Shown here piece after piece: positions 53,110 to 61,635 of a DNA stretch of 64,000 bases. Both the position numbers and the translations under genes were made by a program. The notes beneath the pieces are model-generated. The model was not told the DNA's origin. It saw only the letters and a list, made by a program, of their open reading frames with translations, and ran no database searches. Source of the stretch: JAHRAW01 sp965212085. GTDB taxonomy: Bacteria > Pseudomonadota > Gammaproteobacteria > Arenicellales > Poriferihabitantaceae. Location of the stretch: positions 62,001 to 126,000 of the forward strand of contig OZ243042.1 of NCBI GenBank assembly GCA_965212085.1. Direction: 5' to 3'. The first letter of the stretch is position 1, and each line of letters begins with the position of its first letter.

Positions 53110-53120
53110 TTCGATTATTA

Positions 53121-54716
53121 TTATTTGAAACGTTTCCCAGTATTAAGCGCCTTAGACATTCCATAGAAAATTTCGTATTCTTTGCCAGTTTTAATTTTTG
53201 GTGAAATATTTGAGTAGCTACGCTCATTAAAACACCAGTGAATGAATGGTTCATTCGATTCTGTTCTTTCTTTATAACAAATTACATTCAACTCATACAA
53301 AAATTGAAGAAACTCTTCATTAGTTTCCATAAATTTTGGCACATTTATTTTAACTTTTTTCATGTACTTATAATGCTCATTGAAAGCTGACATATATTCT
53401 TCGTATGTGAATCTATTCTTTCCTTCTAGGAACGTAAAAAACTTAAGAAACATTTCATAATCTTCCGTAGAATAGTAAAATGAAAGCTGATCCTTGACCT
53501 CACCTAACAGATAATCTGCATATCTTCTCCGGAAAACGCTATCGTCAAAATCCTTCCCTGTGAAACTGCGAGTAGGATCGCTCGATTTTGAAACAAATCG
53601 TTCTTTCAACATAGTGAGCATTGTCACGATATCTCGGGGGCGGTAAAGAGAAAACCTTAGAAAGCTTAGAAACGATGACGGTTTTGTTACTGAGTCATGA
53701 ATACTTGGAGCATCGTAATCAAAGTAGTAATCCCAAGCTTGACCTAAATTAAGGTTTTTTCGTTCATTTTGACCATAAGAAAGTAATTTATCAGATACGG
53801 CAAAAAGATTGCTGCTTCTATAATCTCTGTATGTTGTATCCCACCGTAGCATTACTGCATTGTCTCTAATTTTTGTATTTTGATTTTGCAAACCAAGAGA
53901 AGTATAAATATCTGGGCGCACCAATAAAACCGCACGAATTCTTCCGGGTGAATCCCGAATGCTCGGGGAAAAATCGTTATTGATTTCCCACACTGCGTTG
54001 GCTAGTCCTTTTATACATTCAAGGTATTCGTTATATGGTATTGTTGAAGGCCGAATATCTATTCCATCTATGAAAATCAGGTGACTCTTACTAAGTTTAA
54101 GAGAACGAAAAGTTGACTCAAAGTTTTTTTGAATATACAAAAGATTTATTTGGAATCTAGATTCACTAAACGTAATATTTTCGCTCTTTTCACCTACAGC
54201 TTTGGCATGTTTCATCATCAATTCTGCTGCTCGCTTTGACTCTTGAAAAAATTGTAGTGCTTGGATTATTTCTGGTGAGAAAGCGTACGCATAATATTCT
54301 CGGATGGCCTTGTGTAGTGCAGAAAACTTTTTGAACCTAGAAAATAGTGCATTTCCACCTTCTTTCTCATATATTTGTTCTGCGAGCATAAGATAAATGA
54401 TAACTTTCCATATTGCAGAATAATCTGAAAGTTTGAGGTGTTTTTCAGCTTTTAATGTTATAAACTTTTGATATTCTGTCTCTCGTATATATCGAATAGA
54501 ACAAGCAGTATTAGCATATTGATTATTTACCATATAAACCGCATACGCTGTCTTTCCGGTGCCTTTATCACCTATCAAAAAAGTTGTAGATAAATCAGCC
54601 ATAGCATCCAAATACTCATTTCGTATGAATAGATGATTGAATAACTCTTTGTTTTCTCTCTTTTTATAATTTTCGGCATCGCTAAATCCAAAAGTAATAT
54701 CTTTAATCTGTTTCAT
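53121..54716 (-). CDS. P-loop ATPase (FunZ/Sll1717-like)
   Basis: 531 residues from 54716, with AGGAG six bases upstream; the frame also runs to 54782 but lacks a site there. FGFSDAENY at the start and GDKGTGKT (Walker A, 49-56), then LIFIDGID (Walker B, around 205-215), define a STAND/AAA-like ATPase. The rest is long and helical. From memory it resembles the P-loop ATPases annotated FunZ/Sll1717, of unknown role and often in defence or mobile islands. It converges with the putative nuclease gene (11 bp between the ends) and ends the island. Confidence 0.7.
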   Translation of the reverse strand: MKQIKDITFGFSDAENYKKRENKELFNHLFIRNEYLDAMADLSTTFLIGDKGTGKTAYAVYMVNNQYANTACSIRYIRETEYQKFITLKAEKHLKLSDYSAIWKVIIYLMLAEQIYEKEGGNALFSRFKKFSALHKAIREYYAYAFSPEIIQALQFFQESKRAAELMMKHAKAVGEKSENITFSESRFQINLLYIQKNFESTFRSLKLSKSHLIFIDGIDIRPSTIPYNEYLECIKGLANAVWEINNDFSPSIRDSPGRIRAVLLVRPDIYTSLGLQNQNTKIRDNAVMLRWDTTYRDYRSSNLFAVSDKLLSYGQNERKNLNLGQAWDYYFDYDAPSIHDSVTKPSSFLSFLRFSLYRPRDIVTMLTMLKERFVSKSSDPTRSFTGKDFDDSVFRRRYADYLLGEVKDQLSFYYSTEDYEMFLKFFTFLEGKNRFTYEEYMSAFNEHYKYMKKVKINVPKFMETNEEFLQFLYELNVICYKERTESNEPFIHWCFNERSYSNISPKIKTGKEYEIFYGMSKALNTGKRFK

Positions 54717-54813
54717 CGTAATCTCCTGCAGATTGCCGTAGTTATTTACCGACCGGATATACAACAAAATAAACCCATGCAAGTCAATGTAGCATACAAA
54801 TGCACTTTTGTCA

Positions 54814-55394
54814 GGTTTTTCGGTATAATGCCCGGCCCCTTACTCCCGGATTCCCAAATGTCCCGCCCCAGCGGCCGCCAGGACGATGAACTGCGGCCGG
54901 TTTCCATCATTCGCCACTACACCCGGCACGCCGAAGGCTCGGTGCTGGTCAGTTTCGGCGACACCAGGGTTTTGTGCAACGCCAGCATTGAGGAGAAAGT
55001 CCCGCCCTTCCTGCGCAACAAAAAGCACGGCTGGGTGACCGCCGAGTACGCCATGCTGCCGCGCTCCACCACCACCCGCAACCACCGCGAGGCGGCCCAC
55101 GGGCGGCAGGGCGGGCGCACCCTGGAAATCCAGCGGCTGATCGGCCGCTCGCTGCGCGCCGCCCTCGACCTGCCGGCGCTCGGCGAGCGCAGCATCGTGC
55201 TCGACTGCGACGTCATCCAGGCCGATGGCGGCACCCGAACCGCCGCGGTTTCCGGCGCGTACGTGGCGCTGGTGGACGCGGTCAACTGGCTCATCCATCA
55301 GGAGTTGATCGAGGGCAATCCGGTGCGCCGCGCGCTCGCCGCGGTTTCCGTGGGGGTGCTGGGAAACCGCGTCATCACCGACCTTGACTACGCC
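54814..55394 (+). repeat. 581-bp direct repeat, right copy (rph 5' part)
   Basis: Pairs with 50144-50724. Beyond its right end the frame continues with the native RNase PH C-terminus. Its left end abuts the promoter side of the ATPase gene. Confidence 0.95.
54824..54829 (+). promoter_or_regulatory. Likely -10 box of intact rph
   Basis: TATAAT as in the left copy, 28 bp before the start codon. The -35 region here comes from island DNA and differs from that of the left copy. Confidence 0.4.
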
Positions 55395-55586
55395 GAAGAC
55401 AACCGCGCCGACACCGACATGAACGTGGTCATGGACGAACACGGCGGCCTCATCGAACTCCAGGGAACCGCCGAAGCCCGGCCCTTCGACCGCGACACCT
55501 TGAACCGCATGCTCGACCAGGCGCAAGCCGGCATCCAACAAATCCTGAACGCCCAGCGGGAAGCATTGAGCGCCGGCGCTGAATAA
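54858..55586 (+). CDS. rph: Ribonuclease PH, intact
   Basis: 242 residues, full length by comparison with E. coli RNase PH (about 238). MSRPSGRQDDELRPV start, GDTRVLCNASIEEKVP, AEYAMLPRSTTTRNHREA (phosphate-binding Arg region), QADGGTRTAAVSGAYVAL, then DTDMNVVMDEHGGLIELQGTAE with catalytic Asp residues. It trims 3' ends of tRNA by phosphorolysis. The start at 54858 matches family N-termini; the frame extends upstream through island DNA but that is not conserved. It is followed 10 bp later by rdgB, the usual neighbour. Confidence 0.96.
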   Translation: MSRPSGRQDDELRPVSIIRHYTRHAEGSVLVSFGDTRVLCNASIEEKVPPFLRNKKHGWVTAEYAMLPRSTTTRNHREAAHGRQGGRTLEIQRLIGRSLRAALDLPALGERSIVLDCDVIQADGGTRTAAVSGAYVALVDAVNWLIHQELIEGNPVRRALAAVSVGVLGNRVITDLDYAEDNRADTDMNVVMDEHGGLIELQGTAEARPFDRDTLNRMLDQAQAGIQQILNAQREALSAGAE

Positions 55587-55596
55587 TCGGGTAACC

Positions 55597-56229
55597 ATGC
55601 CAACCACGCGCGTAGTCGCGGCCACCGGCAACCCCGGTAAACTGGCCGAACTCGGCGCGCTGCTGACGCCGGGCGGCTGGCAGGTCGTCCCGCAGTCGCA
55701 GTTCGGTTTTGCGGACGCGGTTGAGTCCGGCCTCACCTTCGTCGAGAACGCCCTGCTCAAAGCCCGCCATGCCTGCGCGCACACCGGCCTGGCCGCCATC
55801 GCCGACGACTCCGGGCTGGAAGTGGACGCCCTGGGGGGCGCGCCCGGCATCCGTTCCGCGCGCTACGCCGGGGCCGCTGCCTCCGGCGCCGACAACATCC
55901 GCAAACTGCTCAAAAATCTGGCCGCGGTTTCCGCGCCGGAGTACGCCGCACGGGCCGCACAGACCACATGGAGCGCGCGCTTTCGCTGCGTGCTGGTGTT
56001 CATGCGCGACCCCGCCGACCCGTCGCCGCTCATCAGCGCCGGCGCCTGGGAAGGCCGCATCACCGATGCGCCGGCGGGGGACAACGGCTTCGGCTACGAC
56101 CCGGTATTTTTTCTCGACGCCCTCGGCAAAACCGCGGCGCAACTGGATCCGGCGTTGAAGAACCGCCTGAGCCATCGTGGGCGGGCGTTGCGGCGGCTGA
56201 GGGCGTTGTTGCAGGGTTATAATGGTTAG
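55597..56229 (+). CDS. rdgB: Non-canonical purine NTP pyrophosphatase (RdgB/HAM1)
   Basis: 210 residues: ATGNPGKLAEL (about 8-18), DDSGLEVDALGGAPGIRSARYAG (about 69-91), GDNGFGYDPVFF (about 160-171) and SHRGRALRRL near the end. It hydrolyses ITP, XTP and dITP to monophosphates, keeping them out of DNA. It lies 10 bp after rph and 46 bp before gpmI. Confidence 0.95.
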   Translation: MPTTRVVAATGNPGKLAELGALLTPGGWQVVPQSQFGFADAVESGLTFVENALLKARHACAHTGLAAIADDSGLEVDALGGAPGIRSARYAGAAASGADNIRKLLKNLAAVSAPEYAARAAQTTWSARFRCVLVFMRDPADPSPLISAGAWEGRITDAPAGDNGFGYDPVFFLDALGKTAAQLDPALKNRLSHRGRALRRLRALLQGYNG

Positions 56230-56275
56230 CGGTTGACTGACAGTCGCAACCGACACTTTTTTTATCGTTATAACA

Positions 56276-57940
56276 ATGCATCTTGAAAAACTAACCACCT
56301 ACCACGGCAACCCCGGCCCGTTGTTGCTGATCGTCATGGACGGCGTCGGGCTGGCCGCGGACGGGCCGGCCAATGCGGTGTCGCTGGCCCACACGCCGGT
56401 GCTGGACAAACTCATCGCTTCGGAATACCACGTCGCGCTGCACGCCCACGGCACCCACGTCGGCCTCACCGACGACCGCGAGATGGGCAACAGCGAAGTC
56501 GGCCACAACACCCTGGGCGGCGGGCGCATCTTCGCCCAGGGCGCGAAGCTGGTCAAACAGGCCATTGACGACGGCTCGATTTTTGCGGGCGAGGTGTGGG
56601 GCGAAGTGGAAGCCCTCGGCAAGGGTGGCGGGGGCACCGTGCACTTCCTCGGCCTGCTGTCCGACGGCAACGTACATTCCCACATTGACCACCTGCTCGC
56701 ATTGCTCGAACGCTGCCGGCGGTCGGGAATCAAATCGGTCTGCGTCCACGCCCTGCTAGACGGCCGCGACGTCGCGCCGCGCTCCGCCCCGGCGTACCTT
56801 TCGCAACTCGAAACCCGGCTGGCGGAAATCAACCGTGCCGCCGGCTTCAACTACCGGATCGCCTCCGGCGGCGGGCGCATGGCGATCACCATGGACCGCT
56901 ACCAGGCCGACTGGCCGATGGTCAAAAAAGGATTCGACGCCCACGTCCACGGCATCGGCCCGCCGGTGGCACCGGGCGGCGCGCGGGGCGAAGTTCAACG
57001 CCAGTACGACGCCGACCCCAATATCAACGACCAGTTTCTGGCGCCGTTTGTCGTGACCGGCGAAGACGGAAACCCGGCCGGCGCCATGCGCGACGGCGAC
57101 GCGGTGGTGTTGTTCAACTTTCGCGGCGACCGCGCTATCGAAATTTCCCGCGCCCTGGAAGACGATGCGTTCACCGCGTTCGAGCGCGGCGCGATGCCCG
57201 CATTGTTCTTCTGCGGCATGCTCCAATACGACGGCGACCTCAACGTGCCGAAGCGCTACCTCGTGGACCCGCCGGCCATTGACCGCACCATGGTGGAGTT
57301 CATGTGCGCCGAAAAACTCAAAACCTTCGCGGTCAGCGAAACCCAGAAGTTCGGCCACGTTACCTTTTTCTGGAACGGCAACCGCTCGGGACGCTTTGAT
57401 GAAAGCCTCGAAACCTGGGTGGAAATCCCCTCGGACAACGTCGAGTTCAGCCGCGCGCCGGCGATGAAAGCCGCGGAAATCACCGACGCCACCATCCAAC
57501 TGGTGCGCTCCGGGCAGTACCGCTTCGGGCGCATCAACTTCGCCAACGGCGACATGGTCGGCCACAGCGGCAACATCCAAGCCACGGCGCGCGCCATGGA
57601 AGCGGTGGACGCGAGCATCGGCCGCCTCATTGAAGCGGTGTCGGAATGCCGGGGCACGGTGCTGGTGACCGCGGATCACGGCAACGCCGATGAGATGTTC
57701 GTCGAAAAAGACGGCGAGCGCGTCGTGCGCACCGCCCACAGCCTCAACCCGGTGCCCTTTGCCATCGTTGACCCCGCCGCCACCGCCACTGCCCATAGCA
57801 GCCCCTACCAAATGGCGGACCTGGACAACCCCGGCCTCGCCAACGTCGCCGCCACCGTGTTCAACCTGCTGGGCTACCACGCCCCGCAGGACTATAGGCC
57901 GTCGTTGATCCGCCTGCCGGGGGAACCGGACACTTTTTGA
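56276..57940 (+). CDS. gpmI: 2,3-bisphosphoglycerate-independent phosphoglycerate mutase
   Basis: 554 residues (family about 510-550). LLIVMDGVGLA (metal Asp), catalytic Ser in MGNSEVGHNTLGGGRI (about 72-87), HFLGLLSDGNVHSHIDHL, FNFRGDRAIEISRAL and VTADHGNADEM (metal ligands) near the C-terminus. It interconverts 3- and 2-phosphoglycerate in glycolysis with Mn. It is somewhat longer than E. coli GpmI. Confidence 0.96.
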   Translation: MHLEKLTTYHGNPGPLLLIVMDGVGLAADGPANAVSLAHTPVLDKLIASEYHVALHAHGTHVGLTDDREMGNSEVGHNTLGGGRIFAQGAKLVKQAIDDGSIFAGEVWGEVEALGKGGGGTVHFLGLLSDGNVHSHIDHLLALLERCRRSGIKSVCVHALLDGRDVAPRSAPAYLSQLETRLAEINRAAGFNYRIASGGGRMAITMDRYQADWPMVKKGFDAHVHGIGPPVAPGGARGEVQRQYDADPNINDQFLAPFVVTGEDGNPAGAMRDGDAVVLFNFRGDRAIEISRALEDDAFTAFERGAMPALFFCGMLQYDGDLNVPKRYLVDPPAIDRTMVEFMCAEKLKTFAVSETQKFGHVTFFWNGNRSGRFDESLETWVEIPSDNVEFSRAPAMKAAEITDATIQLVRSGQYRFGRINFANGDMVGHSGNIQATARAMEAVDASIGRLIEAVSECRGTVLVTADHGNADEMFVEKDGERVVRTAHSLNPVPFAIVDPAATATAHSSPYQMADLDNPGLANVAATVFNLLGYHAPQDYRPSLIRLPGEPDTF

Positions 57941-57977
57941 TTCAGGTCAAAAGAGCGAGTACCCTGCCCCGCCACAA

Positions 57978-58562
57978 ATGCCGCCCCCCGCCCGCCAACC
58001 CCTGCGCCCCCTCGTGGCAAACAACATCGCCGCCCTGGAGCGCGCGCTTGGGGTAATCGACAACTTGCCTGAAGGGGTTTTCGCCGACCATTTCGCCGAT
58101 CAATCCGGGGCGAATTTTTCGGCATCGGTGGGCGAGCATTTTCGTCACGTTATCGAGCACTACCGGCTGTTTCTGGACGGCTGGCCCGCCGGTTCGGTGG
58201 ATTACGACGCCCGGCCACGCAACGCGCAGCTGGAGACCAACCCGGCGCACGCACGGGCCGCCATTGACGACCTCTGCGAACGCCTCCGCGCGTTGCCCGC
58301 CGGCCTTGATCCGGGGTTGCCGGTGGCGGTGCGTTGTTGTACCGGTAGCGAGACCGGCAGCGGGACCGGGAGCGCGGGGGAGCAACCGGTACCCTCCTGC
58401 GTGGGCCGGGAACTGGTGTTTCTGCACGGCCACAGCGTTCACCACTTCGCGCTTATCGTCCTCATCCTGAAACATCGCGGCATCGCCGTGGCGCAGGATT
58501 TCGGGATTGCCCCCTCCACCTCGGCGGCTGTCGCCGCCGGGGTGAAAGGCGTCGGCGGCTGA
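57978..58562 (+). CDS. DinB-like metal-binding helical protein
   Basis: 194 residues. A four-helix DinB/YfiT-type layout is suggested by SVGEHFRHVIEHY (about 51-63, first His ligands) and FLHGHSVHHFALIVLIL (about 152-168). The family includes metal-dependent thiol transferases and many proteins of unknown role. An internal low-complexity GSETGSGTGSAG stretch (about 122-133) comes from short in-frame repeats. The start 38 bp after gpmI suggests co-transcription. Confidence 0.65.
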   Translation: MPPPARQPLRPLVANNIAALERALGVIDNLPEGVFADHFADQSGANFSASVGEHFRHVIEHYRLFLDGWPAGSVDYDARPRNAQLETNPAHARAAIDDLCERLRALPAGLDPGLPVAVRCCTGSETGSGTGSAGEQPVPSCVGRELVFLHGHSVHHFALIVLILKHRGIAVAQDFGIAPSTSAAVAAGVKGVGG

Positions 58563-58569
58563 CGCCGCC

Positions 58570-58613
58570 GGACACCATTAGGACACCACTAGGATACCAC
58601 TAGGACACCATTA
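58570..58613. repeat. 11-bp tandem repeat
   Basis: Four head-to-tail copies of GGACACCATTA (copies two and three with one or two changes), between the convergent ends of the DinB-like and binding-protein genes. Confidence 0.88.
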
Positions 58614-58638
58614 GACCAGCCACCATTGAGACCGGCGA

Positions 58639-59871
58639 TTAGCGAACCCGGACGGTCTCGAATTTCCCGCCCCTGACTTCCAGTTCCTTGTAGGAGCCGA
58701 GCACTTCGCCGACCTCGTTGAACTCAACGTTGGTGGCGCCGACATAGTTCACATCCCCGCCGCCGGCGAGGATTTCCAAGCCCTTGGCCAGTTCGCCGAC
58801 GGAAATCTCTTCGCCCGGCGCGTTCGCCACCTGGAGCATTTTGGACTGGATGGCGGCGCGTTCGGCGGAGTCCGCCGCCTGTATCGCCAGCATCAACAAC
58901 GCCGCGGCGTCGTAGGACTCGCCACGGAACGGGCCGTCGCCGTCAACGCCGTTGCTTTCGGCGTATTCAAGGAAGCGCGCCGCGCCGTCGCCGGTGCCGC
59001 CGGGCACGGTGCCGATGGTGCCGTTCAGGTCATCGCCGATGGCTTCGATGAGGGAGTCGCCGATCATGCCGTCGGCGAGGATGAAACTGCCGAACGCGTC
59101 GGAGTCCAGCGAGCCCTGGATGATGCCCTTGCCGCCCTGATCCACGTAGCCGAACACCACCAGGTGCTCGGCCCCGGAGGCCGCCAGCGCGCCGACTTCA
59201 GCGGCGTAGTCGGCCTTGCCGTCTTCGTGGGCGGCGCTGATGGTAACGGTGCCGCCGAGCGCGGCGAAGGCACCGGAAAACGATTCCGTGAGGCCCTTGC
59301 CGTAGTCGTTGTTGGTGTAGGTGATGGCGACCTTGTTGATGCCCCGTTCTTTCAGAACCTCGGCGAGGATCTGCCCCTGGCGCGCATCCGACGGCGCGGT
59401 GCGGTGGAAGAAGCCGTTATCGTCAATGGTCGAGAGCGCCGGCGAAGTGGCCGAAGGCGAGACCATGACCACGCCGTTGGGAACCGCGACGTTGTTGGCG
59501 ATGGCGGTGGTCACGCCGGAACAGTCGGCGCCCATGATGGCGGCGACCCGGTCGGCGGTTACCAGCCGTTCGGCGGCGGCGGTGGCGGCGGCGGAATCCG
59601 TGCACGTGGAGTCGCCGCGCACCGGGGTCACTTGCACCCCGCCGAGCAACAAGCCGGACTCAGAAGCCTCTTTCATGGCCAGTTCGGCACTCGCCGCCAT
59701 GCCCGGCGTCAGGGATTCGATGGGGCCGGTGAAGCCGAGAATAACGCCGATTTTGATACCCTCGACAGACGCTGTTTCCGGTGGCTTTGAGCGTTGCCAG
59801 GTTACGAATACCGCAACAGCAACGGCCGCTATCACGGCAACGATCACAACTTTTTTCAGTTTGCTGGACAT
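58639..59871 (-). CDS. Branched-chain amino acid-type ABC substrate-binding protein
   Basis: 410 residues with an N-terminal hydrophobic anchor (about 8-23) and a type I periplasmic-binding fold: IKIGVILGFTGPIESL, MKEASESGLLLGGVQV, ADCSGVTTAIANNVAVPNGV, TYTNNDYGKGLTESF, and EDGKADYAAEVGAL. LivK/AmiC-like proteins bind amino acids, amides or related solutes. No permease or ATPase gene is adjacent, so it may be an orphan. The start at 59871 opens the anchor; the frame continues upstream antisense to the next gene and is not conserved. Confidence 0.88.
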   Translation of the reverse strand: MSSKLKKVVIVAVIAAVAVAVFVTWQRSKPPETASVEGIKIGVILGFTGPIESLTPGMAASAELAMKEASESGLLLGGVQVTPVRGDSTCTDSAAATAAAERLVTADRVAAIMGADCSGVTTAIANNVAVPNGVVMVSPSATSPALSTIDDNGFFHRTAPSDARQGQILAEVLKERGINKVAITYTNNDYGKGLTESFSGAFAALGGTVTISAAHEDGKADYAAEVGALAASGAEHLVVFGYVDQGGKGIIQGSLDSDAFGSFILADGMIGDSLIEAIGDDLNGTIGTVPGGTGDGAARFLEYAESNGVDGDGPFRGESYDAAALLMLAIQAADSAERAAIQSKMLQVANAPGEEISVGELAKGLEILAGGGDVNYVGATNVEFNEVGEVLGSYKELEVRGGKFETVRVR

Positions 59872-60021
59872 CTTGATTAATCCTCTTGGGTGGATGCGAA
59901 TTGTGCGGATTATACCCGAAAGTGTCCGGTTGCAAGGGTCCGGCATGCAAACCGCTAACTTGTGCCGGGGGGTGATACAATGCCCGCCCCCTATCATTGA
60001 CCACCCGAGAACGAGAAGCAA

Positions 60022-61092
60022 ATGACCCTGAACTGGCCCGCCCGCCTGACGTTGCTGTTGTATTTCATCCTGCTGGCGCTGGTCGCCGTCAACCTGGCGC
60101 TGGTGCTGGAACTGCCGTTGCAGCTGGCGGCGGTTCCGCCGGGGGTGGCACTGGTGGCGGTGGCCGCGACCTGGCTTTCCATCGGCACCCGCCGCGCGCT
60201 CTTCGGTTGTCTGCTGGCGCTCGGCGTCATCGCCCTGGCGGCGGTGGCGGCGGTGCTCGCGGCGCCGGCCTGGCAGGTCATCGCCGATGGCGCCAGCCGC
60301 TCCTGGGCCGGGCGCATGGCACCGTTGTTTGTCGCCGCGCTGGCGCTGCACGCCTGTAACCTGTGGGTTGCCACGGTGGCCTCCGGCGAACACGACGAAG
60401 CCCTGGAACGCCTGGCGCGCCTGTTCTACGGCCCCGGCATCCTGCCATCGCTGATTACCGCGCTGATTCTGTGCGCCGGGCTGATTCTCGGTATGGAGTT
60501 GCTGGCGCGCGGTGGTGATGAGGCGCAAGAGGTGACGCGGCGCTTTCTGGAACGCGGCGTGATTCCGCCGATTACCGTGCTGTTGTTTTTCTGGGGCGCG
60601 CTGCTGTTGCTCGGCAAGTGGTGGAACGGCTGGTACATGCGCCGCGTGCTGGCGCGCTGGCGCGCCCACGCCGCTACGCGCACCGCGGCCACGCCTTTTG
60701 CCGCGAGCCTCGACGCCTTGATCGCAAGCCCCGCCGAGATGGACGACGGGCTGCAACTATTGTGGCGGCGCCACGAAGAGTCGTGGCTACTGCCGCGCTA
60801 CATCAGCTGGGCGGTGCCGATCCTCGGCTTCATCGGCACCGTGCTCGGCATCTCGCTGGCCGCCGACGGCATCCGCCGCATCATCGCCTCGGACGCCGGG
60901 CTGACGAGCCTGTCGAGCGACCTCGACGGCGCCATCGCGCCCCTCGGCATCGCCTTTGACACCACCTTGATCGCGCTCTCGCTGAGCGTGGTGCTGACCC
61001 TGGTGCTGGTGCTGGTGCAGCGCGGCGAGGAGCGTTTGCTGACTACGCTGGAGCGGCGGGTGCGGGAAGCGGCGCGTGGCGCTTCTTCTTAG
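60022..61092 (+). CDS. MotA/TolQ/ExbB-like channel protein
   Basis: 356 residues with about seven hydrophobic segments. The C-terminal part is MotA/ExbB-like: WAVPILGFIGTVLGISLAADG (about 267-287), then LGIAFDTTLIALSLSVVLTLVL (about 311-332), where the Thr pair matches the conserved channel Thr/Ser. The N-terminal helices are extra. It is expected to form the oligomeric channel of an inner-membrane, proton-driven motor. First gene of a four-gene set; the next starts 4 bp later with a GTG. Divergent from the binding-protein gene (150 bp between starts). Confidence 0.78.
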   Translation: MTLNWPARLTLLLYFILLALVAVNLALVLELPLQLAAVPPGVALVAVAATWLSIGTRRALFGCLLALGVIALAAVAAVLAAPAWQVIADGASRSWAGRMAPLFVAALALHACNLWVATVASGEHDEALERLARLFYGPGILPSLITALILCAGLILGMELLARGGDEAQEVTRRFLERGVIPPITVLLFFWGALLLLGKWWNGWYMRRVLARWRAHAATRTAATPFAASLDALIASPAEMDDGLQLLWRRHEESWLLPRYISWAVPILGFIGTVLGISLAADGIRRIIASDAGLTSLSSDLDGAIAPLGIAFDTTLIALSLSVVLTLVLVLVQRGEERLLTTLERRVREAARGASS

Positions 61093-61095
61093 TTA

Positions 61096-61635
61096 GTGGC
61101 GATCAGGCGAACATCGCCGGGCCGCGCCTCCGACGGCGTCTTGCAGGAGGAAAACAACGCGCCGATGATGGCGATCTTCGGCGGCGTGTTCGGCCTGCTG
61201 TTGGTCTTTCTGGTGGTCGTCAACCTGTTCTCCGACGCCGCCCAGCGCGAACGCCTGGAGCACGGCGCCGAGGACGGCCTGTACCGCATTGAACGGCTTG
61301 ATGGCGGCAGCGGTTACGTGGTCATCACCTTCCCCGGTGAGTTGCGCATCATTGAGACCGGCCTCAGCGTCAACCCCGCCACGGTGTGCGACGCCGGCGG
61401 CCCGTTCCCCGGCTATGCGCGCCGCGTATATGAAAACAAGGGCGACCAACTGGTGTTCTTCATGCTTGAAGGCAGCGTGCCGACCATGGCCGCGGCGCGC
61501 GAATGCCTGCGCCAAATGTGGCCCGGCCAGGTGCTGACCATCGGCTGGGTGATCGCCGACAACGAACTCCTGAAGTCGGTGGCGCTCAACGATATACCCG
61601 GCTACATCCGCGACTACGCCGAGGTGACGCCGTGA
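61096..61635 (+). CDS. Single-pass membrane protein, motor operon
   Basis: 179 residues from a GTG start, immediately after the previous stop. One membrane helix (about 27-46, MMAIFGGVFGLLLVFLVVVN) is followed by a periplasmic domain of about 130 residues. ExbD-like topology, but with no acidic residue in the helix. I do not recognise the periplasmic part. Its TGA overlaps the GTG of the next gene. An internal ATG pair near residue 24 is an alternative start. Confidence 0.68.
   Translation: MAIRRTSPGRASDGVLQEENNAPMMAIFGGVFGLLLVFLVVVNLFSDAAQRERLEHGAEDGLYRIERLDGGSGYVVITFPGELRIIETGLSVNPATVCDAGGPFPGYARRVYENKGDQLVFFMLEGSVPTMAAARECLRQMWPGQVLTIGWVIADNELLKSVALNDIPGYIRDYAEVTP

Larger units (their letters stand above)
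50725..54813. mobile_element. 4.1-kb restriction-like island between rph repeats
   Basis: DNA unique to the interval between the 581-bp direct repeats: an acetyltransferase-gene tail, an HTH-methyltransferase gene, a putative nuclease gene and a divergent P-loop ATPase gene. It is markedly AT-rich compared with gshA, the aldolase gene, rdgB and gpmI on either side. No integrase or transposase is visible; homologous recombination through rph is the likely route. Confidence 0.8.

Noticed and set aside
59872..60756. Upstream extension of the binding-protein frame
   Set aside because: It lies antisense to the MotA-like gene and is Gln/Arg/Gly-rich. The signal anchor sits at 59871.
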